Shown one piece after another: positions 58,314-64,000 of a stretch of 64,000 bases of DNA (position 1 is its first letter; the number at the start of each line of letters is the position of its first letter). A program made the translations under genes and the position numbers. This DNA comes from Gordonia polyisoprenivorans NBRC 16320 = JCM 10675 (GTDB lineage: Bacteria; Actinomycetota; Actinomycetes; Mycobacteriales; Mycobacteriaceae). Under the pieces are notes generated by a model. It searched no databases. It saw nothing but the letters and a program-made list of their open reading frames with translations, and was not told where the DNA came from. Where the stretch lies: positions 186,001-250,000 of the forward strand of contig NZ_BAEI01000011.1 in the NCBI RefSeq assembly GCF_000241325.1, written 5' to 3'.

Positions 58314-58672
58314 GCGACGCCTCGGCCGTTGCGGGTCGTCGTCGCCGGGCGCGACGACGGCGTGTCGCGGGAGCGCTGTGAGCGGGCCAACACCCGGGCG
58401 GTGGCCCGCCACGCCGCGGCCTCCTGCCGGTGGAAGCAGGCCAACTCGGCGGCGTGATCCCACGCGTCATGATCCCGGCCGGGGTCGTCGGCATCCGCCT
58501 CGGTGGCCGCGTCGGCGCAGGTCTCGGCCAGTTCGGCGGCGGTGTCGGCGTCGGCGGCCTCGTCCAGGCACCCGACGATCAGGTGGTCGATGAGCGAGGG
58601 GTCGGTGCACACGGCCTCGATCGTGGTGGCATCGAGGGTCGCGAGGATCTCCAGTTCTGATCGCAACCGCAT
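58310..58672 (-). CDS. hypothetical protein, 120 aa, acidic helical
   Basis: I do not recognise it. It is short, acidic and Ala-rich (LDEAADADTAAELAETCADAATEADADDPGRDHD) and probably all-helical, with a basic C-terminus. It is real by context: its stop overlaps the phosphatase start (GTGA) and its ATG lies 6 nt after a TAGGTT -10 element on the minus strand (58684-58679). Function unknown; it is likely coupled to the phosphatase. Confidence 0.65.
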   Translation of the reverse strand: MRLRSELEILATLDATTIEAVCTDPSLIDHLIVGCLDEAADADTAAELAETCADAATEADADDPGRDHDAWDHAAELACFHRQEAAAWRATARVLARSQRSRDTPSSRPATTTRNGRGVA

Positions 58673-58678
58673 GCATCC

Positions 58679-58727
58679 AACCTACGACGTGCAAACCTCG
58701 CCTCGCGGGTAGGCACACCGTTAGCCT
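58679..58727. promoter_or_regulatory. divergent pair of leaderless-type -10 elements
   Basis: Minus strand: TAGGTT (58684-58679), 6 nt before ATG 58672. Plus strand: TAGCCT (58722-58727), 7 nt before GTG 58735. No Shine-Dalgarno sequence is present on either side. Two starts within a 62-bp gap both fit leaderless transcription. Confidence 0.5.
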
Positions 58728-58734
58728 TGTGGAC

Positions 58735-59751
58735 GTGCATTCCTGGGTTCCGGCGATACTCGCGGTTCTCGCGGCACTGTTGATCGCCGCCGGAACCGTG
58801 TTGCGTCAGCGTGCGTCCCGGGCGTCGGGTGCGATCACCCGCGGCTGGTGGGTGGGGGCGTCCATCGCGATCGCCGGGTTCGCGCTCCAGGCGGCTGCGC
58901 TCGGCCTCGGATCGATCCTGCTGGTGCAGCCACTCGTGGTCCTCGCGGTGCTGTTCGCCCTGCCGCTCGAGGCGTGGGCCGATCGGCGCCATCCCGCCAA
59001 GCGCGAGTGGGCATGGGGTGCGGTCCTGGTGATCTGCGTGGCAACGTTCCTGCTCATCTCGCGCCCCGAACCGTCGATGCGCCGACCGCACGACCTGGTC
59101 GTGTGGGCGACGGTCGCCGCGGTCGCCGCGGTGATCGTGTTGTGTGTGGTCTGTGCCGAGCGTTCGACCCCGCACTATCGGGCGCTGTTCTACGGGTTGG
59201 CCGCGGGCACCCTGTTCGGGGTGTCGGCGCTGCTGATCAAGACCATCGTCTACCAGCTGCTGCATCATCCGGTGCACCTGTTCATGCACCCCGAGCTGTA
59301 CCTGTTCGTCGTGGTCGCCACCGGCGCGATCCTCGCCCAGCAGAAGGGTTTCGGTGCCGGCGACCTGCAGACGTCGTTCCCGGCGATGAATGTGATGGAA
59401 CCCGCGGTGGCGATGGCACTCGGCGTGGTGCTGCTCGGCGAGAACCTCAAGGTCTCGACGACCACGGCCCTGTTCCTCGGAGTGGTGTTGGCGGTGATGA
59501 TCCGGTCGGTCGTCGAGCTGGCCAAGGAATCGGCGGTCCGGTGCGGCACCTTGCCCGGCCAGCCGGCGCCTACGGTCTCCGAGGGCCCTGTCTCCGAGGA
59601 CGCGGGGGTCGATCCGACCGGGGATGCGTCGACGCCCCGGGCCCAGCCCGAGCCCGGAGCGTCGACTGGCAGTGATCAGATCAGGCGGTTACCGGATCGA
59701 TCACGGGGATCAGATTCTGCGCCCACGTCGCGGCCATCACGCTCGGCTTGA
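58735..59751 (+). CDS. DMT/EamA-like multi-spanning membrane protein
   Basis: A 338-residue protein with about nine hydrophobic helices in the first 280 residues (HSWVPAILAVLAALLIAAGTVL to GVVLAVMIRSVVEL), as in drug/metabolite-transporter and NIPA-like proteins. The C-terminal ~60 residues are polar and Pro/Ser-rich, and the last ~24 are encoded antisense to the end of the flavodoxin gene. GTG 58735 fits the leaderless -10; GTG 58729 is two codons longer. Substrate unknown. Confidence 0.75.
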   Translation: MHSWVPAILAVLAALLIAAGTVLRQRASRASGAITRGWWVGASIAIAGFALQAAALGLGSILLVQPLVVLAVLFALPLEAWADRRHPAKREWAWGAVLVICVATFLLISRPEPSMRRPHDLVVWATVAAVAAVIVLCVVCAERSTPHYRALFYGLAAGTLFGVSALLIKTIVYQLLHHPVHLFMHPELYLFVVVATGAILAQQKGFGAGDLQTSFPAMNVMEPAVAMALGVVLLGENLKVSTTTALFLGVVLAVMIRSVVELAKESAVRCGTLPGQPAPTVSEGPVSEDAGVDPTGDASTPRAQPEPGASTGSDQIRRLPDRSRGSDSAPTSRPSRSA

Positions 59752-60139
59752 CCGCCGAGGAGTTGTCGTGGCGGGCGTGCTCGCCGACCTGCGTGGCGCC
59801 CCGTGCGGTGAGTTTCTCGGCCATCAGTTCACCGCCGCGGTTGAAGGTCTCGCCGTAGACCGTGTCGCCGAGCCCGAACACCGCGAACCGTAGGCCGGAC
59901 AGGTCGGGGGCCAGGGCGTCGAGTTCGTCGGCGAACGGCTCGGCGCCGGTGGGCAACTCGCCTTCACCGTAGGTGGAGCAGATCACCACGAGGAAGTCCT
60001 CGGCGTCGAGATCCTCCACCGCGAACTCGCTCATGTCGTAGATCGACGGATCGTGATCGACGCTCAGGACGTCGGCGATGGCATCGGCGACCAACTCGCT
60101 GTTGCCGGTCTCGGTGCCGTAGAGGATGACGACGGACAT
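59681..60139 (-). CDS. flavodoxin / MioC-like protein
   Basis: A 152-residue flavodoxin-fold protein. The FMN phosphate loop is YGTETGNSE (residues 7-15), and the ring-flanking loops are CSTYGEGELPTGA and FGLGDTVYGETFNRGG. It is a short-chain form similar to MioC. It should act as a low-potential electron carrier for a partner not evident nearby. GAAGGAG precedes the ATG. Its last 71 bp overlap the convergent membrane-protein gene. Confidence 0.9.
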   Translation of the reverse strand: MSVVILYGTETGNSELVADAIADVLSVDHDPSIYDMSEFAVEDLDAEDFLVVICSTYGEGELPTGAEPFADELDALAPDLSGLRFAVFGLGDTVYGETFNRGGELMAEKLTARGATQVGEHARHDNSSAVKPSVMAATWAQNLIPVIDPVTA

Positions 60140-60249
60140 GGGACTCCTTCCAGAAACATGGCAAGGCTACGCTAATTCGCTCGCGCTTCACCATCCGGTC
60201 CGGTCCGTGCTGCTCACCACATTCGCCGCCGGTTCGTGACGGCCGACCC

Positions 60250-60277
60250 TTGCGCAATTACTTGGATGTCCTAGTAT
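60250..60277 (+). promoter_or_regulatory. promoter of mmsA operon with overlapping palindromic operator
   Basis: TTGCGC (60250-60255), 16-nt spacer, TAGTAT (60272-60277). The spacer and -10 hold CTTGGATGTCCTAG (60261-60274), a CTnGGAnnTCCnAG palindrome. Just after the -10 lies TGGGGTTGTCCCCA (60278-60291), a second inverted repeat at the likely start site. This suggests repression of valine catabolism by a local or distant regulator. Confidence 0.6.
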
Positions 60278-60322
60278 TGGGGTTGTCCCCAGAACCCGAG
60301 CAGAAGTCCAGGTGATCTCGCG

Positions 60323-61852
60323 GTGAGTACAACCACCACCTCCATCCCGCACTACCTCAACGGCACCAAGGTGACCGCCGACGGCGGTCGCTTCGCCGAC
60401 GTCTTCAATCCGAGTACCGGCGCCGTCGCGGCGCAGGTTCCGCTCGCCAGCACCGACGACGTGGCCAAGGCGGTCGAGACCGCCAAGAAGGCCCAGCAGG
60501 AGTGGGCCGCGTGGAACCCGCAACGGCGCGCCCGGGTGTTGATGCGCTTCGTCGATCTCGTGAACAAGAACGCCGACGAGATCGCCACCACCCTCTCGCT
60601 CGAGCACGGCAAGACCCACGCCGACGCCCTCGGCGACATCCAGCGCGGCATCGAGGTCATCGAATTCGCGATCGGCATCCCGCATCTGATCAAGGGTGAG
60701 TTCACCGAGGGCGCCGGTTCGGGCATCGACGTGCACTCGATTCGTCAGCCCCTCGGTGTGGTCGCGGGCATCACCCCGTTCAACTTCCCGGCGATGATCC
60801 CGCTGTGGAAGGCCGGTCCGGCACTCGCCTGCGGTAACGCCTTCATCCTCAAGCCCAGCGAGCGGGACCCGTCGGTTCCGGTCCGCCTCGCCGAATTGTT
60901 CACCGAGGCAGGGCTTCCCGACGGTGTGTTCCAGGTCGTCCATGGCGACAAGGAGGCCGTCGACGCGCTGCTCGATCACCCCGACGTCAAGGCACTCGGC
61001 TTCGTCGGCAGCTCCGACATCGCGCAGTACATCTACTCCACCGCCGCGGCGAACGGCAAGCGTTCGCAGTGCTTCGGTGGCGCCAAGAACCACATGATCA
61101 TCATGCCCGACGCCAACCTCGATCAGGTCGTCGATGCATTGATCGGCGCCGGCTACGGCAGCGCCGGGGAGCGGTGCATGGCGATCAGCGTGGCGGTACC
61201 GGTCGGGGAACAGACCGCAGAACGGTTGCGCGCCAAGCTCGTCGACAAGGTCAACGCGTTGCGCGTCGGACACTCCCTCGACCCGAAGGCCGACTACGGG
61301 CCGCTGGTGACCGCAGCCGCACTCGAGCGGGTGCGCACCTACATCGGCAAGGGCGTCGAGGAGGGTGCCGACCTGGTGATCGACGGTCGGGAACGGGGCA
61401 GCAACGAGCAGACCTTCGGTGACGAGGACCTGTCCAACGGCTTCTTCATCGGCCCGACGCTGTTCGATCATGTCACCAAGGACATGTCGATCTACACCGA
61501 CGAGATCTTCGGTCCGGTGCTGGCCATCGTGCGCGCCGCCGACTACGACGACGCGCTCGCCCTGGCCTCGGATCACCAGTACGGCAACGGTGTTGCGATC
61601 TTCACCCAGGACGGTGACGCCGCCCGCGACTTCACCGCCCGCGTCGAGGTGGGCATGGTCGGGGTGAACGTTCCCATCCCGGTTCCGGTGGCCTACTACA
61701 CCTTCGGCGGCTGGAAGCGGTCGGGCTTCGGCGACCTCAACCAGCACGGTCCGGCGTCGATCCAGTTCTACACCAAGACCAAGACCGTCACCTCACGCTG
61801 GCCGTCGGGCATCAAGGACGGCGCGGAGTTCGTCATCCCGACGATGGACTGA
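60323..61852 (+). CDS. mmsA: methylmalonate-semialdehyde dehydrogenase (CoA-acylating)
   Basis: A 509-residue aldehyde dehydrogenase. It oxidises (methyl)malonate semialdehyde to propionyl- or acetyl-CoA in valine, thymine and inositol catabolism. Signatures are GITPFNFPAMIPLWK, FVGSSDIAQYIYSTAAANGKR, the family-specific CFGGAKNHMIIMPDANLDQ, and the catalytic Cys285 in GERCMAIS. The missing acid usually found in the ALDH general-base position is a known trait of MmsA. GTG start, AGGTG upstream. It is followed by an acyl-CoA dehydrogenase and mmsB, the order Rv0753c-Rv0752c-Rv0751c. Confidence 0.95.
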   Translation: MSTTTTSIPHYLNGTKVTADGGRFADVFNPSTGAVAAQVPLASTDDVAKAVETAKKAQQEWAAWNPQRRARVLMRFVDLVNKNADEIATTLSLEHGKTHADALGDIQRGIEVIEFAIGIPHLIKGEFTEGAGSGIDVHSIRQPLGVVAGITPFNFPAMIPLWKAGPALACGNAFILKPSERDPSVPVRLAELFTEAGLPDGVFQVVHGDKEAVDALLDHPDVKALGFVGSSDIAQYIYSTAAANGKRSQCFGGAKNHMIIMPDANLDQVVDALIGAGYGSAGERCMAISVAVPVGEQTAERLRAKLVDKVNALRVGHSLDPKADYGPLVTAAALERVRTYIGKGVEEGADLVIDGRERGSNEQTFGDEDLSNGFFIGPTLFDHVTKDMSIYTDEIFGPVLAIVRAADYDDALALASDHQYGNGVAIFTQDGDAARDFTARVEVGMVGVNVPIPVPVAYYTFGGWKRSGFGDLNQHGPASIQFYTKTKTVTSRWPSGIKDGAEFVIPTMD

Positions 61853-61858
61853 TCGGCG

Positions 61859-63022
61859 ATGACGACCTTCGTGGACTCCGGTCTCGACGCCGACGAGCGC
61901 GTCATCGTCGAGACCGCGGCCGACTTCGCGGCGAAACGCATTGCCCCACATGCTCTGAGGTGGGACGCTGACAACCACTTCCCGGTTGCCGAGCTGCGCG
62001 AGGCCGCGCAGCTCGGCATGGGTGCGATCTACTGCGCCGAGGATGCCGGTGGTAGTGGTCTGCGCCGACTGGACGGGGTGCGGATCTTCGAACAGCTCGC
62101 CTACGCCGATCCGGCGGTCGCCGCCTTCCTGTCCATCCACAACATGTGTACGTGGATGGTCGACGAGTACGGCACCGATGAACAACGCGCACAGTGGGTT
62201 CCACGGCTGGCGAGCATGGACACCGTCGCCAGTTACTGCCTCACCGAGCCGGGTGCCGGTTCGGACGCGGCAGCGTTGTCGACCCGTGCCGAGCGGGTCG
62301 GGGACGAGTACGTGCTCACCGGCGTCAAACAGTTCATCTCCGGTGCGGGTTCGTCGGATCTCTACGTCGTGATGGCGCGGACCGGGGATGCCGGGCCCAA
62401 GGGCATCTCCACCTTTCTCGTCGAGAAGGACTCGCCGGGGCTGAGTTTCGGTGCCCAGGAGCACAAGATGGGGTGGCACGCCCAACCCACCGCGCAAGTG
62501 ATCCTCGACGAGGTGCGGGTTCCGGCGACCAACCTCCTCGGTAACACCGAGGGCATCGGATTCGGTATCGCGATGAACGGCCTCAACGGCGGCCGGCTCA
62601 ACATCGCGGCGTCGTCGTTGGGTGGTGCGCAGGCGGCCTTCGACAAGGCGGCCGCCTACGTCGCCTCCCGAAAAGCCTTCGGGGCGGCGCTGATCGACGA
62701 GTCGACCATCCGGTTCACGCTGGCCGACATGGCGACCTCGCTGCACACCTCGCGCCTGATGCTGTGGCACGCGGCGAGTGCACTCGACGCCGGCGCCCCG
62801 GACAAGGTCGAACAGTGTGCGATGGCCAAGCGCTACGTCACCGACTCGTGCTACTCCGTCGCCGACCAGGCGTTGCAACTGCACGGCGGCTACGGGTACC
62901 TGGCCGAGTACGGAATCGAGAAAATCGTCCGGGATCTGCGCGTGCACCGCATCCTGGAGGGGACCAACGAGATCATGCGAGTCGTGGTGGGTCGGTCCAT
63001 CGCATCGCGCTTCTCGAACTGA
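61859..63022 (+). CDS. fadE9: isobutyryl-CoA dehydrogenase-type acyl-CoA dehydrogenase (FadE9-like)
   Basis: A 387-residue acyl-CoA dehydrogenase. The FAD-binding stretch is YCLTEPGAGSDAAALSTRAE, then FISGAGSSDLYVVMARTGD. The C-terminal domain has QLHGGYGYLAEYGIEKIVRDLRVHRILEGTNEIMR with the catalytic-base Glu in LEGTNE. The position between mmsA and mmsB points to isobutyryl-CoA oxidation in valine breakdown. It starts 6 bp after the mmsA stop. Confidence 0.93.
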   Translation: MTTFVDSGLDADERVIVETAADFAAKRIAPHALRWDADNHFPVAELREAAQLGMGAIYCAEDAGGSGLRRLDGVRIFEQLAYADPAVAAFLSIHNMCTWMVDEYGTDEQRAQWVPRLASMDTVASYCLTEPGAGSDAAALSTRAERVGDEYVLTGVKQFISGAGSSDLYVVMARTGDAGPKGISTFLVEKDSPGLSFGAQEHKMGWHAQPTAQVILDEVRVPATNLLGNTEGIGFGIAMNGLNGGRLNIAASSLGGAQAAFDKAAAYVASRKAFGAALIDESTIRFTLADMATSLHTSRLMLWHAASALDAGAPDKVEQCAMAKRYVTDSCYSVADQALQLHGGYGYLAEYGIEKIVRDLRVHRILEGTNEIMRVVVGRSIASRFSN

Positions 63023-63055
63023 CATCACCGAGAGATTCGATATGGAGATTCGACA

Positions 63056-63925
63056 ATGACGACGATCGCCTTTCTGGGACTGGGCAACATGGGTGGGCCG
63101 ATGGCGGCGAATCTGGTCAAGGCCGGGCACACGGTGCACGGCTTCGATCCGGTGCCCGAGGCGGTGAAAGCCGCGCAGAACAACGGTATCGAGACCTTTC
63201 CGACCGCGGTGGAAGCCGTCGCGGTCGCGCAGGTCGTGATCACGATGCTGCCCAACGGCGCGATCGTCAAGCAACTCTACGACGAGATCCTCCCGGCGAG
63301 CGCCACCGGAACGCTGTTCATCGACAGCTCGACGATCTCGGTCGCCGATGCCCGTGAGATCAATTCGCGCGCCGGTGATCTCGGCTTCGCGCAGGTCGAC
63401 GCCCCGGTGTCGGGAGGTGTGAAGGGCGCGACCGCGGGCACCCTGGCGTTCATGGTCGGTGGCACCGAGGAGGCCTTCGCCGCGGCGCGCACCACCCTGG
63501 ATCCCATGGCGGGCAAGATCATCCACTGCGGTGACACGGGTGCCGGGCAGGCCGCGAAGGTCTGCAACAACATGCTGCTGGCCGTGCAACAGATCGCGGT
63601 CGGCGAGGCCTTCGTCCTCGCCGAGAAACTCGGCCTCTCCGACCAGGCGCTCTACGACGTCGTGACCGGTGCGACCGGCAACTGCTGGGCCATCGAGACC
63701 AACTGTCCGGTGCCCGGCCCGCAGCCGACGTCGCCGGCCAACAACGAGTTCAAACCCGGATTCGCCACCGCGTTGATGAACAAGGACCTCGGCCTGGCCA
63801 TGGACGCCATCGCCGACACCGGTTCCCGCGCCCCGCTGGGAACCCATGCGGCGCAACTGTATCGGGCCTTCGCCGAGCAGAACGCGGGACTGGATTTCTC
63901 GGCGATCATCGAGACCTTGCGTTGA
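63056..63925 (+). CDS. mmsB: 3-hydroxyisobutyrate dehydrogenase
   Basis: A 289-residue beta-hydroxyacid dehydrogenase. The Rossmann motif is FLGLGNMGGPMAANLVKAGH. The substrate-binding DAPVSGGVKGATAGTLAFMVGG and the catalytic lysine in GAGQAAKVCNNML identify the family; FKPGFATALMNKDLGLA is typical of HIBADH. It oxidises 3-hydroxyisobutyrate to methylmalonate semialdehyde, the MmsA substrate. It starts 33 bp after fadE9. The enoyl-CoA hydratase and hydroxyisobutyryl-CoA hydrolase of the pathway are not in view. Confidence 0.95.
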   Translation: MTTIAFLGLGNMGGPMAANLVKAGHTVHGFDPVPEAVKAAQNNGIETFPTAVEAVAVAQVVITMLPNGAIVKQLYDEILPASATGTLFIDSSTISVADAREINSRAGDLGFAQVDAPVSGGVKGATAGTLAFMVGGTEEAFAAARTTLDPMAGKIIHCGDTGAGQAAKVCNNMLLAVQQIAVGEAFVLAEKLGLSDQALYDVVTGATGNCWAIETNCPVPGPQPTSPANNEFKPGFATALMNKDLGLAMDAIADTGSRAPLGTHAAQLYRAFAEQNAGLDFSAIIETLR

Positions 63926-63940
63926 GGTGAGCCGTTCGAG

Positions 63941-63975
63941 GTGATGTTGTGCCCGCAATCCGGGCACAACATCAC
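63941..63975 (+). terminator. hairpin terminator after mmsB
   Basis: GTGATGTTGTGCCCG and CGGGCACAACATCAC form a perfect 15-bp stem around loop CAATC, 15 bp after the mmsB stop. No T-run follows. The symmetry means it may also serve a convergent gene beyond the window. Confidence 0.8.
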
Positions 63976-64000
63976 CCGGAGTCACGCTGCCGATGACCGC

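Overview
The window is high-GC DNA from a mycolic-acid-containing actinobacterium (order Mycobacteriales). It is most likely Gordonia or a close relative such as Rhodococcus or Nocardia. The evidence is a full yrbEAB-mceABCDEF lipid importer with its MceG ATPase and Mce-associated proteins, RpoB/RpoC very close to the mycobacterial proteins (including a TTG-started rpoB), the mmsA-fadE9-mmsB order known from M. tuberculosis, and many ATGA/GTGA-overlapped genes. The genus is an inference; no 16S rRNA gene is present. I saw no tRNA or rRNA gene, insertion sequence, prophage or CRISPR array.

Layout. 1-6138 (minus strand): a tightly coupled operon of a hot-dog thioesterase, an alpha/beta hydrolase and a Ugp-type ABC importer (ATPase, lipoprotein binding protein, two permeases) with a class III metallophosphoesterase embedded in it; the last permease runs off the window. 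6330-15794 (plus): a ten-gene unit of iron-sulfur flavin reductase, hot-dog thioesterase, acyl desaturase, acyl carrier protein, cyclopropane-synthase-like methyltransferase, P450, type II thioesterase, fatty acyl-AMP ligase, second small thioesterase and second P450. It has the parts to activate a fatty acid, load it on a carrier protein, desaturate, alkylate and oxidise it, and release it, but contains no ketosynthase or NRPS. It is my best candidate for an undescribed pathway. 15787-20286: a hydrolase, a GlcD-type FAD oxidase and a CocE/NonD hydrolase.

20553-44240: the core information-processing locus. rplJ-rplL has a structured leader and is followed by a tandem repeat array and a strong terminator; then a GT87 glycosyltransferase, mceG with a complete mce operon, two Mce-associated genes, and rpoB-rpoC ending in a bidirectional terminator. 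In M. tuberculosis mceG is not linked to any mce operon; here it is the first gene.

44293-64000: accessory and catabolic genes. A TetR/SnoaL-like/VOC group has a double palindromic operator. Next come a GAF-PAS-GGDEF protein, a PepSY/DUF5134 membrane pair, lysine 2-monooxygenase and 5-aminopentanamidase (davBA), an unknown gene with its own promoter-operator, a DinB2-type polymerase with an unusual steric-gate residue, and a secreted lipase. A TetR gene with five TGGAC motifs at exact 14-bp spacing follows, then an ArsR regulator, a SixA-like phosphatase, a DMT-type membrane protein, a flavodoxin, and the valine-catabolic mmsA-fadE9-mmsB set.

Two themes run through the window. Short tandem repeats are frequent: 15-bp in-frame units in at least five genes, and 14- and 33-bp arrays starting at stop codons. 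Several genes also start 5-8 nt after a TAnnnT hexamer with no Shine-Dalgarno sequence, which suggests leaderless transcripts.
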